Shown: positions 48,221 through 57,189 of the stretch, piece after piece
Position numbering within the stretch: position 1 is the stretch's first letter
How the letters are laid out: each line of letters begins with the position of its first letter
Source of the DNA: JANQNX01 sp040217095
GTDB lineage: Bacteria; Pseudomonadota; Gammaproteobacteria; Eutrophobiales; Eutrophobiaceae
Reading direction: 5' to 3'
Length of the DNA stretch: 64,000 nt
Assembly (NCBI GenBank): GCA_965229565.1
Contig: OZ245888.1
Coordinates: 1,736,001 to 1,800,000 of the forward strand
Translations under genes and position numbers: made by a program
Notes under the pieces: generated by a model
Databases searched by the model: none
The model's input: only the letters and a program-made list of their open reading frames with translations
Told to the model about the DNA's origin: nothing

Positions 48221-50968
48221 TCAGGCAGCGAGTTGTCTTAACACATAAGACAAAATGCCACCGTTGGTGTAGTACTCCCATTCTTTTGGCGTATCCACGC
48301 GTACGTTGACCTTGAAAGTAATAGTATCACCATCATCCGGTCTGGCTGTTACGGTCACTTCTTTGGCGCCGACTTCAAAGTCTTCGATATCGAATACTTC
48401 CTTGCCGGTGATGCCAAGTGATTCGGCGGTGTCACCGTCCTTGAATGTCATTGGCAACACACCCATACCCACGAGGTTGGAGCGGTGAATACGTTCAAAG
48501 CTTTCTGCAATCACACCGCGTGCGCCAAGCAGCTTTGTGCCTTTCGCGGCCCAGTCACGGGAAGAACCGGTACCGTATTCCTTGCCGGCGATAACCAGCA
48601 GCGGCACGTTTTCATCCTGGTATTTCATGGCGGCATCATAAATGGTCATTTCTTCGCCGGAAGGCTGGTGAGTAGTCCAGCCACCCTCGGTGCCCGGTGC
48701 CAACAGGTTTTTCAGGCGGATATTGGCAAAGGTGCCACGCATCATGACTTCGTGATTGCCACGGCGTGAGCCGTAAGAGTTAAAGTCTTTCGGTTTGACA
48801 CCGTTATCGACCAGGTATTTGCCAGCCGGGCTGTCCGGCTTAATGGAACCGGCCGGTGAGATGTGATCGGTGGTGATGGAATCGCCCAGTAATGCCAGCA
48901 GGCGCGCACCCTTGATCGGTTCTATGCCTTCCGGTTCCTTGTCCATGCCGACAAAGTAGGGCGGGTTCTGGATATAGGTGGAGTTGTCGTCCCACTTGAA
49001 TTGGTCGGACTTGCTGACGTCGATACTGTTCCAGTTGCTGTCACCGGCAAAGACATTTTCATAACTACCCCGGAACATATCGGAGTTCACCGTTTTGGCA
49101 ATGGTGTCATTGATTTCTTTTTCGCTCGGCCAGATATCTTTCAGGTAAACATCCTCGCCTTTATCGTTTTGCGCGAGTGGTTCATTCAACGGATCAATAT
49201 TGGTTGTACCGGCAAGCGCGTAGGCGACCACGAGCGGGGGAGAGGCCAGGAAATTCATTTTGACTTCCGGATGCACGCGGCCTTCAAAGTTGCGATTTCC
49301 GGATAACACCGAACTGACGATAAGCTCACCATCATTAATCGCATCGTTGATGTGTTCCGGTAGCGGCCCGGAGTTGCCGATACACGTGGTACAACCATAA
49401 CCGACGAGGTTAAAGCCGAGTTCATCCAGGAACGGCGTCAGGCCGGATTTTTTCAGGTATTCCGTCACCACCAGTGAACCGGGTGCAAGACTTGTTTTCA
49501 CCCAGGGTTTACTGCTCAGGCCTTTTTCTCTTGCCTTTTTGGCAACCAGGCCCGCACCGACCATCACAGACGGGTTGGAGGTGTTGGTGCAAGAGGTGAT
49601 AGCGGCAATCACAACAGCGCTATCGTTCAATTGATATTCGTTACCCTCAGGGTCTGTGACGGATACTGTCCCGACGTGTTGCGAGACATCGCCATTGATA
49701 CTGGTACCACCACCTTCGCCTTCAAATTTTGCGACATCTTCATTCTTGCCGGGATCACCGTCGCGTTGTTCCTGCATTTCATGCAGGTGCCTGGCGATAA
49801 CGGTCTTGGCCTGTTTTAACGGGATACGATCTTGCGGACGTTTCGGGCCAGCCAGGCAAGGTTCAACTTCACTCATATCAAGATGCAGTGAGTCGGTGTA
49901 AGTGGCCTCCACGTCACCTCGTTCACGCCACATGCCTTGTTCCCTGGCATAGGCTTCCACCAGTGCGATCTGTTCTTCTGAACGGCCGGACAGTTCCAGG
50001 TAATTCACTGTCTCAGCGTCAATGGGGAAGATACCGCAGGTGGCGCCGTATTCCGGTGCCATGTTGGCAATCGTTGCGCGGTCTGCCAATGGCAGGTTGT
50101 CCAGGCCGTCGCCGTAGAACTCTACAAACTTTCCAACAACGCCTTTCTCGCGCAACATCTCAACCACCGTTAATACCAAATCCGTTGCCGTGGCGCCTTC
50201 CGGTAAATCGCCGGTGAGTTTGAAACCGACCACTTGCGGAATCAGCATGGTGATCGGTTGCCCCAACATGGCCGCCTCGGCCTCGATACCGCCAACACCC
50301 CAACCCAGTACACCAAGACCATTGATCATGGTGGTGTGTGAGTCAGTGCCAACCAGTGTGTCCGGGTAGGCCTGACATTTGCCATCTTTTTCGGCTGAGA
50401 AAACGGTTCGCGCCAGGTATTCCAGGTTTACCTGGTGCACGATGCCGGTATCCGGCGGTACCACCTTGAAGTTGGAGAAGGCTTCCTGGCCCCAGCGCAG
50501 GAAACCGTAGCGCTCCTTGTTGCGATCAAATTCAATGGCGGCATTTTTCTGCATGGCATCCGCTTTGCCGAAGACATCCACCTGCACGGAGTGATCGATG
50601 ACGAGTTCGGCTGGCGATAACGGATTAATCTTTGCCGGGTCACCACCGAGCTGACCCATGGCATCACGCATGGCAGCCAGATCGACCACGGCCGGTACGC
50701 CCGTGAAATCCTGCATCAATACACGTGCCGGTGTGAATGCGATTTCTTTGTCGGGTTCTGCACTGGCGTCCCAGTCAGCAACGGCGGCAATATCCGATTC
50801 ATGGACATTAACGCCGTCCTCACAGCGGAGGAGGTTTTCCAGCAGGATCTTCAGCGAGAAGGGCAGCCGGGAAATATCATGTTTTCCCTCGAGTGCCTTG
50901 AAGGCAAAGATTTCATAATCCTTGTTACCGACTTTCAATGTCGTGCGGGCGTTATAGCTGTTCGTCAT
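48221..50968 (-). CDS. acnA: Aconitate hydratase A
   Basis: The 915-residue protein is AcnA/IRP1-type. The [4Fe-4S] ligands lie in T-S-C-T-N-T-S-N-P-S (near 455) and G-Y-G-C-T-T-C-I-G-N-S-G (near 522), with the C-terminal swivel domain L-L-G-D-S-I-T-T-D-H-I-S-P-A-G and G-S-S-R-D-W-A-A-K-G. It isomerises citrate and isocitrate in the TCA cycle. It stands alone; no gltA, icd or prp genes are adjacent. Confidence 0.96.
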   Translation of the reverse strand: MTNSYNARTTLKVGNKDYEIFAFKALEGKHDISRLPFSLKILLENLLRCEDGVNVHESDIAAVADWDASAEPDKEIAFTPARVLMQDFTGVPAVVDLAAMRDAMGQLGGDPAKINPLSPAELVIDHSVQVDVFGKADAMQKNAAIEFDRNKERYGFLRWGQEAFSNFKVVPPDTGIVHQVNLEYLARTVFSAEKDGKCQAYPDTLVGTDSHTTMINGLGVLGWGVGGIEAEAAMLGQPITMLIPQVVGFKLTGDLPEGATATDLVLTVVEMLREKGVVGKFVEFYGDGLDNLPLADRATIANMAPEYGATCGIFPIDAETVNYLELSGRSEEQIALVEAYAREQGMWRERGDVEATYTDSLHLDMSEVEPCLAGPKRPQDRIPLKQAKTVIARHLHEMQEQRDGDPGKNEDVAKFEGEGGGTSINGDVSQHVGTVSVTDPEGNEYQLNDSAVVIAAITSCTNTSNPSVMVGAGLVAKKAREKGLSSKPWVKTSLAPGSLVVTEYLKKSGLTPFLDELGFNLVGYGCTTCIGNSGPLPEHINDAINDGELIVSSVLSGNRNFEGRVHPEVKMNFLASPPLVVAYALAGTTNIDPLNEPLAQNDKGEDVYLKDIWPSEKEINDTIAKTVNSDMFRGSYENVFAGDSNWNSIDVSKSDQFKWDDNSTYIQNPPYFVGMDKEPEGIEPIKGARLLALLGDSITTDHISPAGSIKPDSPAGKYLVDNGVKPKDFNSYGSRRGNHEVMMRGTFANIRLKNLLAPGTEGGWTTHQPSGEEMTIYDAAMKYQDENVPLLVIAGKEYGTGSSRDWAAKGTKLLGARGVIAESFERIHRSNLVGMGVLPMTFKDGDTAESLGITGKEVFDIEDFEVGAKEVTVTARPDDGDTITFKVNVRVDTPKEWEYYTNGGILSYVLRQLAA

Positions 50969-51237
50969 CGGTTACTCCATTCGGGTAGTATGCAAAAAAA
51001 CAAGCACTTTATTATGCGATACCTGGCGCGTGAGTCATAGAGGGCTCAAAAATGTTCCTTCGTCAAGCCATGCAGGTAGCTATCTGATTTTACAGGAAAC
51101 ATCGTTAAATAAGGAGTCGCCGCCCGATCCGGAACCATGATCACATAACAAATATCATGCTAAGCTTACGGTGTGCATTTGTTTTTACGACACTCCATTA
51201 TCCACGCTTCATAAAACAGGTATCAGCGGAGGTTAGC

Positions 51238-51537
51238 ATGACTGACGAACAAAAAAAGAGAGCAGCGTACCAGGATAAACTCAAGGCCCAGTTAAATGAA
51301 TGGCAAGGCGAGATCGACAAGCTGAATGCAAAGGTCGAGAAAGTCGAGGCCGAAGCCAAAATTGAATACCAGAAGCAGATTGATAAACTGAAAGCGTTAC
51401 AGGACGAATCCTGGGATTATTTTGAGAAGCTCAGGAATGCCAGTGAACGCCACTGGGATGAAATAAAGGCCGAAACTGAATTAAAGTGGACAAAAATGAA
51501 CAATGCCTTAAAGGCCGCTTTTGATAAATTAAAATAA
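51238..51537 (+). CDS. Small coiled-coil protein
   Basis: The 99-residue protein is almost entirely charged heptad-like helix (K-L-K-A-Q-L-N-E-W-Q-G-E-I-D-K-L-N-A-K-V), with W at 57 and 75. Related short coiled-coil proteins occur in many proteobacteria without known role. The frame extends to 51157, but GGAGG seven bases before the ATG at 51238 decides the start. No partner is evident between acnA and rhlE. Confidence 0.75.
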   Translation: MTDEQKKRAAYQDKLKAQLNEWQGEIDKLNAKVEKVEAEAKIEYQKQIDKLKALQDESWDYFEKLRNASERHWDEIKAETELKWTKMNNALKAAFDKLK

Positions 51538-51952
51538 TTGTCATCTGTGGTTAAAAAGGAGCCTTGATCGTTCACCCTGGCTGTTTGCTTGACTTTGTAT
51601 TTGCGTTTTTCCAGGCAGGCTTCATAGCCTGGCCTGTCCCCACGACGAAAAAGGTCAAGTCGGTGGTTTAGAGATATAACTGGCTTTTCCTCCTCGTTGT
51701 GCTACTGTGCGCGCAGCTGAATCACCTTACAGGTGCTCAGCGCGTCATCCTTAGTTGAAAGTTTGCCTCTTTAGTTTGCCGGGTTAGTCCTAACATTCTC
51801 TCCGAGTCCTCCCGTTCTTCCTTGCAAGAACCAATTACTGAATGCCGCACCCGGGTAGTGCCTGCGCTGTTATGCGCGTGCCTGCCATTTTTTGCCGGTA
51901 TTGTCAGCTATTGGTTTGACTTGCCGCTTTGTACAATACAAGGAATGAATTA
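51538..51952 (+). promoter_or_regulatory. Long leader region of rhlE
   Basis: The 415-bp gap has no gene. CCAGGCAGGCT...AGCCTGG (about 51611-51640) can form a stem soon after the coiled-coil gene and may be its terminator. A long leader would fit cold-responsive DEAD-box helicase genes; no consensus promoter is convincing. Confidence 0.35.
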
Positions 51953-53284
51953 ATGAGTTTTGCAAACCTTGGCCTGTCGGAGGCCATACTGCGTGCAGTA
52001 GAAAAATCCGGTTATACAACACCCACCCCGATTCAACTAAAAGCGATCCCGGCTATTCTTGAAGGCCGCGATATGATGGCTGCCGCCCAGACGGGCACGG
52101 GCAAAACGGCCGGCTTTACACTGCCGTTACTTGAGATGCTCAGTAAGAACCGAACACTTAAACCGAAACACGCACGTTCACTCGTGATCACGCCCACGCG
52201 GGAATTAGCCGCACAGGTTGAAGAGAGCGTGAAGAAGTATGGCAAGTTTATAAACCTGAAAGCCGCCGTGGTCTATGGTGGTGTTAACATGCACCAGCAG
52301 ATTAAACGCCTGCAACACGGTGTAGATATCCTGGTTGCCACACCGGGCCGCCTGCTTGACCTGCACCGCCAACGGGCCGTGTGCTTTGATTCCATTGAAA
52401 TACTCGTGCTTGATGAAGCCGACCGTATGCTCGACATGGGTTTTTTACCAGACATCAGGACCGTATTGAACTTGATCCCGGAGAAACACCAGACGCTGCT
52501 GTTCTCTGCCACTTTTTCGGATGATATCCGCAGGCTGGCAAAAACGATCCAGGATAACCCGGTTGAGATCGACATTGCCCCGCGCAATACAACGGTCAGC
52601 AGTATCCAGCAACGCATTATCCCGGTCGATAAGGCGCGTAAAACCGAATTGTTAAAATCACTTTTGCAAAACAACAACTGGTACCAGGTCCTGGTATTCA
52701 GTCGCACCAAGCACGGTGCCGACAAGCTGGTTAAACACCTGAAGCGCGAGAATATCAGCGCGGCAGCGATTCATGGCAATAAAAGCCAGTCGCAACGCAC
52801 ACGCGCTTTGACCGAGTTCAAACAAAACAAAACCCGAGTGCTGGTAGCGACCGATATTGCAGCGCGCGGTATTGATGTGCAGCAGCTCTCGCACGTTATC
52901 AATTTTGATTTACCGAATGTTGCCGAGGACTATGTGCACCGTATAGGCCGTACGGGTCGTGCCGGTGCCAGTGGTGAAGCGATCTCACTGGTCTGTGCCG
53001 ATGAGGCCGAGTACTTGTTTGATATCGAAAAATTGATAAACATAAAACTGCCGCGTAATGAAGTGGAAGGCTTTGAGCCGGAACATGCCTTGCCGGAGAC
53101 GATTAAAAAGACAGGCGGCAACCGTCGCGGTCAGCCGGGCAAGCGCAAACCGTCGAATGGACAACATCGCAACAAGCGAAACAATCAAAGACGCGGTGAG
53201 CAACAGCCACAAGGTCGCACCGATACAACTAACCGTCCAAATAAGTCGCGGTTTGCGAAAAAACGAAAAGCCACTGCTGCCTGA
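51953..53284 (+). CDS. rhlE: DEAD-box RNA helicase RhlE
   Basis: The 443-residue helicase has F-A-N-L-G-L and the Q motif T-P-T-P-I-Q, Walker A A-Q-T-G-T-G-K-T near 45-52, D-E-A-D near 150, S-A-T near 182 and H-R-I-G-R-T-G-R near 323. A basic, Q/N/R-rich tail follows from about 375. It unwinds structured RNA in ribosome assembly or decay. The start is set at 51953 (M-S-F-A-N-L) with AAGGAA upstream, rather than an open-frame ATG at 51929. Confidence 0.93.
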   Translation: MSFANLGLSEAILRAVEKSGYTTPTPIQLKAIPAILEGRDMMAAAQTGTGKTAGFTLPLLEMLSKNRTLKPKHARSLVITPTRELAAQVEESVKKYGKFINLKAAVVYGGVNMHQQIKRLQHGVDILVATPGRLLDLHRQRAVCFDSIEILVLDEADRMLDMGFLPDIRTVLNLIPEKHQTLLFSATFSDDIRRLAKTIQDNPVEIDIAPRNTTVSSIQQRIIPVDKARKTELLKSLLQNNNWYQVLVFSRTKHGADKLVKHLKRENISAAAIHGNKSQSQRTRALTEFKQNKTRVLVATDIAARGIDVQQLSHVINFDLPNVAEDYVHRIGRTGRAGASGEAISLVCADEAEYLFDIEKLINIKLPRNEVEGFEPEHALPETIKKTGGNRRGQPGKRKPSNGQHRNKRNNQRRGEQQPQGRTDTTNRPNKSRFAKKRKATAA

Positions 53285-53343
53285 GGTAAACCCAAAGGAT
53301 CAGTTAAATTGATTTAAGGTGGTGGCAGACTGATAATTAATCC

Positions 53344-53829
53344 ATGCAGTCTGGATATGACAAGCCTGTATCACCTCCGGTCATCAATAAGGGCTATGAC
53401 TTTCGGTTTGACTTCAATGGTCTGTCATTCCGTGCCGGTGGATCGCCGCTTTCCGGGAAAGAGTATGTGTATGTCGATGGCGAACTGATCTCGAGCCAAC
53501 GCTCCATTTCAACACTCAGTACGCACGAGTTCGCAATACACAGCGACCATTACCGGCTCGAGATCGAGGTGTTGGATAAGTCAAAAGGAGAACTGGCCTG
53601 TCGCCTGTATTGTGACGACAAGCTGGTCAAGCTTTTTGCCGCTCGTCCAAAACGACTGTTCATTACCAAGCCGCTGTTTGCGATTAGTGTGTTTGTCGCC
53701 TTGTTAATCTATGACGATATTATTACCAGCCTGCCTATGAGTTATACCCTGGTTTTCATGGTGTTGCTGGTGGCTATCGACGTGGTATATCCGCTGCGGC
53801 ATATTTGGATCATGGAGCTTGAAGTGTGA
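53344..53829 (+). CDS. Uncharacterised protein with C-terminal membrane helices
   Basis: The 161-residue protein has a soluble beta-rich N-terminal part (about 15-100) and two hydrophobic helices (about 108-124 and 131-147). No family is recognised. Its last ~125 bp recur, decayed and frameshifted, at 55828-55952, on the far side of the sugar dehydrogenase and cytochrome genes. Confidence 0.65.
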   Translation: MQSGYDKPVSPPVINKGYDFRFDFNGLSFRAGGSPLSGKEYVYVDGELISSQRSISTLSTHEFAIHSDHYRLEIEVLDKSKGELACRLYCDDKLVKLFAARPKRLFITKPLFAISVFVALLIYDDIITSLPMSYTLVFMVLLVAIDVVYPLRHIWIMELEV

Positions 53830-53937
53830 CAGGATAAGTCATTGAGTCTGGACCAGATCATTTTGCAAAGCATACGCACATATAAAGCTGAAGGGTCAGT
53901 GTCGATTGATTTGAACTCCTGGCATTAGAACGGCAAA

Positions 53938-53980
53938 TAAAAAAATACCCACGCTACATTCATAGCGCAGGTATTTAGTC
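53938..53980. terminator. Terminator of the sugar dehydrogenase gene
   Basis: AATACC-CA-CGCTA/TAGCG-CA-GGTATT forms a long imperfect stem; read on the minus strand it is followed by TTTTTTT, 18 bp after the dehydrogenase stop. Confidence 0.8.
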
Positions 53981-53997
53981 CAGTTTGTTACTGTTAG

Positions 53998-55320
53998 TTA
54001 CTTCGCTGTAATTTTATAAATTTCACCTTCATCGGTAGAAGCATACAGTGCATTATCCGGGCCCATGACCAGGCCACGGAACCTCTTTGACATGCCAACG
54101 GGCATGTGCACAACACTCTTTATTGACAAGCCGTCAGTCTCGATATCATAAATGTCGATACGCATTCCAGAAGGGGTGTCACCGAAACCAATACCCATGA
54201 CGCCAGCAGCTAAACGACCTTCATAGATCCCCCAGTTACTGCCTGTAAGAAAAGCGGCAGAACCGGTGCCTTGAGAATAACCATTGTTATTCCATGTGGG
54301 CGGCATCAGGTCTTCAAAGCGAGTATCACTCATAGGCGTGTACGCAGCTCGTACGGCGGGATGCATCGCTTCTTTTTGATTGGGCTCATAACCACAGTAC
54401 TTGTCCGGACATTCGCCTCTACCACCCCTGTTTTCTGCAGGATCCCAACCAGCGTTACCGCCGTTTACCAATGCAGTTAGCTCGTCGTTATGCCATGGAC
54501 CATGCTCTGTAGTAAACGCCTTGCCATCACTTGGACGAAAATCGATACCTTGTACATTTCTGTGACCATAGGTGTAGATACGCTTGTCAAAACCGGCAGG
54601 TGGGTTGTTGTCGGGGTGTGCGTTACCGTCTCCATCTATCCTCAGTACTTTGCCACAAAGTAAATTGCCATCCTGAGGACAAATGCCTCTATGACGATCA
54701 CCACCGGTTACCCACAGGAAGCCTCCTGGTCCAATACGTATCCTGCCGCCATTATGTGCGCCAGGTCCGCCGAAGGGCTGGTCCGACTCGAAAGGCTTGT
54801 ACTGGATATCGGTAACAATGTCAGTACGGTCGGAAACACTCTTGAGGTCATTGCTGACTTTAAAACGCATAACGATATTACCGTTACACTTCTCAAAATT
54901 GGTTTTGCAACCATCACCATGATATTTGGAAGATGTCGAATAAACATAAAGAGTACGATTCTCTTCGAAATCTACATCCGGGACGACGCCAAGCATACCG
55001 GCTTGTCCCTCACAGAAAAGATCACTGCCAGAATCCTTGTAGCCTTTAGAATCCTTCATGCCGTACAGTGCATTCACATTTCCGCTTTTTGTTCTTACTG
55101 AAAGACCTTTGCATTTTTCAGTATAAAACATGGTGCCGTCAGGCAAGAAAGCCATATCCCATGGACTTTCAAGTCCGGACATTACTTTCGATGCTTCAAT
55201 AGTGGGCACGTCCATTCCCTTATTTTTATGGTCCGCGGCGTGGCCAATGGAAACTTGTCCGACCAGCATCACGGCCGTAGCTGTGACTGTCGATAAAACC
55301 TTTCCTAATCTATTCATCAA
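53998..55320 (-). CDS. PQQ-dependent glucose/sorbosone dehydrogenase-like protein, exported
   Basis: The 440-residue protein has a signal peptide (cleavage near G-H-A-A) and the six-bladed soluble glucose dehydrogenase fold: L-E-S-P-W-D-M-A-F-L-P-D-G near 49-61, A-H-N-G-G-R-I near 186, Y-G-H-R-N-V-Q-G near 250 and T-E-H-G-P near 268. Members use PQQ and calcium in the periplasm. The cytochrome c gene lies 13 bp upstream and would take its electrons. The substrate is not known. PQQ use would suit a methylotroph. Confidence 0.88.
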   Translation of the reverse strand: MMNRLGKVLSTVTATAVMLVGQVSIGHAADHKNKGMDVPTIEASKVMSGLESPWDMAFLPDGTMFYTEKCKGLSVRTKSGNVNALYGMKDSKGYKDSGSDLFCEGQAGMLGVVPDVDFEENRTLYVYSTSSKYHGDGCKTNFEKCNGNIVMRFKVSNDLKSVSDRTDIVTDIQYKPFESDQPFGGPGAHNGGRIRIGPGGFLWVTGGDRHRGICPQDGNLLCGKVLRIDGDGNAHPDNNPPAGFDKRIYTYGHRNVQGIDFRPSDGKAFTTEHGPWHNDELTALVNGGNAGWDPAENRGGRGECPDKYCGYEPNQKEAMHPAVRAAYTPMSDTRFEDLMPPTWNNNGYSQGTGSAAFLTGSNWGIYEGRLAAGVMGIGFGDTPSGMRIDIYDIETDGLSIKSVVHMPVGMSKRFRGLVMGPDNALYASTDEGEIYKITAK

Positions 55321-55333
55321 TTATCTCCTTTGA

Positions 55334-55663
55334 TTAGTTCTCGTATTTGGCATCTTTAAGATATGCAGCCAAATTTGTAATTTCTTCATCCGTTAAGGGC
55401 TTTGCCATCATGATCATCAATGCCGAGTTGGGTCCAACCTTGTCACCGGCCCTGTATGTTTCTAACCTTGACTTTGTATAGGACATTTCATTTCCAGATA
55501 TTTTTGGATAACTGGCTGCACCCTTACCGGCAGGTCCATGACAATTGACGCAAGATTCGTTGTATCTTGCTTCGCCTGCCTCCTTATCCGCGCTTAACGC
55601 GTATCCTGAAAAACCCAAAAGGAGTAAAAAAAGTAGTCTTGCAGCTGATTTAATAATCACCAC
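55334..55663 (-). CDS. Small periplasmic cytochrome c
   Basis: The 109-residue protein has a signal peptide (hydrophobic 9-22) and one haem site, C-V-N-C-H near 38-42, with a Met ligand likely in the M-I-M-M-A-K stretch near 84. It is of the c553/c5 type. It is co-transcribed with the PQQ dehydrogenase 13 bp downstream and is probably its electron acceptor. Confidence 0.9.
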   Translation of the reverse strand: MVIIKSAARLLFLLLLGFSGYALSADKEAGEARYNESCVNCHGPAGKGAASYPKISGNEMSYTKSRLETYRAGDKVGPNSALMIMMAKPLTDEEITNLAAYLKDAKYEN

Positions 55664-55827
55664 GGGTATCCATTAATATGAAAATCGCTAAAAACAGCAG
55701 TATAAGTTTAAAGCAATCTGAAGTAAAGTATGTGGGAGGTATTCCTGATCTTCATCATAATAGCATGAGTCTATTTTTCAACCTCAAAAAGGGAAAAAAG
55801 GGAGTTGACTCCTTGTCTTGTTGAACA

Positions 55828-55952
55828 ATGATGACATTATTACCAAACAGTCTTTTAGACTACACGCAAGGTTTCATAGTGTTGCTGGTTGTTGTTGACG
55901 TGATTTATACGCCAGGGCATATCTGCATCATGGAGCTTTAAGTGTGACAGGA
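55828..55952 (+). pseudogene. Decayed copy of the 3' end of the 53344 gene
   Basis: The segment aligns with 53709-53833, including ATTATTACCA and CATGGAGCTT...AAGTGTGACAGGA. One frame reads F-I-V-L-L-V-V-V-D-V-I-Y-T-P-G-H-I-C-I-M-E-L, matching V-F-M-V-L-L-V-A-I-D-V-V-Y-P-L-R-H-I-W-I-M-E-L; a frameshift separates it from the earlier D-D-I-I-T match. The rest of 55664-55827 shows no gene. Confidence 0.85.
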
Positions 55953-56002
55953 ACAGTTTTCTGCTTAGAGTGAGAGTCGTTTGATTATATCTTGGGGTGA
56001 AT

Positions 56003-56022
56003 ATGTCCCTAAACGGGGACAT
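56003..56022. terminator. Hairpin enclosing the stop codon of the acetyltransferase gene
   Basis: ATGTCCC/GGGGACAT with a short loop holds the last codons and TAG of the minus-strand acetyltransferase gene. It resembles the GGGGACA repeat family. Confidence 0.5.
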
Positions 56023-56467
56023 GATAGGTCAAGAAATTTCTACCAAATTTTTTCGTCCGTCGTACCTTGGTCGAAATACGCTTTAGAAATCTGTAGGCCG
56101 GGCGGGTTTCTAGCAGGTGTATCAAGATTTCTTTATGACCTAGTTCTTCCGACCAGGAAACCAGTTCTTTAAATATAGATGTTCCAATTCCCCAGGACGC
56201 TTTAGATAGAACAATGGCAATTTCGTAGTCTGAACCGTCTTGTTGTATGCCACACCAACCTGCCAGAACATTATCAATATAAACGGCCCTGACACGGCAT
56301 TTCGGCATTGCGTCGCAGGCTGTTTTTTCCTTGATCCACTTGTTGATGCTTTGAGTATCAAAGAAATCATGCGCAATTAAATGGTTCCTGATGCTTCCCT
56401 CATTGAGAATGGGTATGAATTCTTCTGGCTCTATATCGTCGAATTTGACGTACTTTATCGATTTCAT
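56009..56467 (-). CDS. GNAT-family N-acetyltransferase
   Basis: The 152-residue protein shows a GNAT layout: V-R-A-V-Y-I-D-N-V-L-A-G-W-C-G-I, then E-I-A-I-V-L-S-K-A-S-W-G-I-G-T-S-I-F-K-E-L as the acetyl-CoA loop region, and H-K-E-I-L-I-H-L-L-E-T-R-P-A-Y-R-F-L-K-R. The acceptor is unknown. The C-terminal V-P-V is encoded inside a hairpin of the repeat family. Confidence 0.7.
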   Translation of the reverse strand: MKSIKYVKFDDIEPEEFIPILNEGSIRNHLIAHDFFDTQSINKWIKEKTACDAMPKCRVRAVYIDNVLAGWCGIQQDGSDYEIAIVLSKASWGIGTSIFKELVSWSEELGHKEILIHLLETRPAYRFLKRISTKVRRTKKFGRNFLTYHVPV

Positions 56468-56494
56468 TGTTCGATACAGATTGAGATGTGTCTT

Positions 56495-57046
56495 TTATTC
56501 TGGATTAAGGTGATTGATTTCCTCGACAGTGTACCTTGGCGTGATGAATTTCGGGCAGTTAAAGTCCCAGGCTTTGATGTAAATTATGAAGGCACGTTCC
56601 GGGATGCCATCATCACCGTCAACCACGAGCTGGTTGATTAAATCTTTATCATCTTCGATCACCGCTGCCGTGCCCCAGATCTTGACTCGCTTTCGGTTCG
56701 GATAATCCATCAGGAACAGGCAGACCTTGTTGTTATCCAACAGGTTGCCGTAGCTGATGTATTGCTTGTTACCAGAGAAATCGGCAAAGCCCAGTGTTTT
56801 ATTATCAATAATCTTCAGGAACCCTTTCGGGCCGCCGCGGTGCTGGATGTAGGGCTGCCCCTCACCATTGACCGTAGCCATGTAAAAGGAGTCCCGTTGT
56901 TCAATGAAGCTTGCGAGCCTGGTGGTGACAATATCATCCCAACCACCGAACTCCTCCATGCGCGCGTACATATTGCGCGATTCTTTCTGTTTCTGCAGGT
57001 CTTTCACGGTATCCGTGAACGCGATATCACTGACGAACTCTTTCAT
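56495..57046 (-). CDS. Pyridoxamine 5'-phosphate oxidase-family flavoprotein
   Basis: The 183-residue protein has the split-barrel FMN fold: F-Y-M-A-T-V-N-G-E-G-Q-P-Y-I-Q-H-R-G-G-P-K-G-F-L near 53-76, N-K-V-C-L-F-L-M-D-Y-P-N-R-K-R-V-K-I-W-G-T-A near 106-127. Members of this subgroup are general FMN or haem oxidoreductases rather than vitamin B6 enzymes. It stands just downstream of the tRNA-Cys gene on the same strand. Confidence 0.85.
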   Translation of the reverse strand: MKEFVSDIAFTDTVKDLQKQKESRNMYARMEEFGGWDDIVTTRLASFIEQRDSFYMATVNGEGQPYIQHRGGPKGFLKIIDNKTLGFADFSGNKQYISYGNLLDNNKVCLFLMDYPNRKRVKIWGTAAVIEDDKDLINQLVVDGDDGIPERAFIIYIKAWDFNCPKFITPRYTVEEINHLNPE

Positions 57047-57080
57047 CTCTAACTCCCGGATCGTTTATCGATATTGTTAT

Positions 57081-57153
57081 TGGAGGCTGGGGTTGGATTC
57101 GCACCAACATAAACGGTTCTGCAAACCGTCGCATCATGTTCTGCCACCCAGCC
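57081..57153 (-). tRNA. tRNA-Cys (GCA), atypical
   Basis: On the minus strand, acceptor arms GGCTGGG/CCCAGCC enclose an anticodon stem ACGGT/ACCGT with loop TTGCAGA (anticodon GCA) and a T stem GTTGG/CCAAC, ending T-CCA encoded. It departs from the norm: the T loop is TGCGAAT instead of TTCGAAT, and the short D arm (GCA/TGC) lacks the usual GG. Cloverleaf pairing is otherwise intact. Confidence 0.75.
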
Positions 57154-57189
57154 GTAATCCAATCAACAATCCTGACAGGCTACCACTCT

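Noticed and set aside
51917..51950. TTGACT near TACAAT before rhlE
   Set aside because: The spacer is only about 10 bp, too short for a sigma70 promoter.
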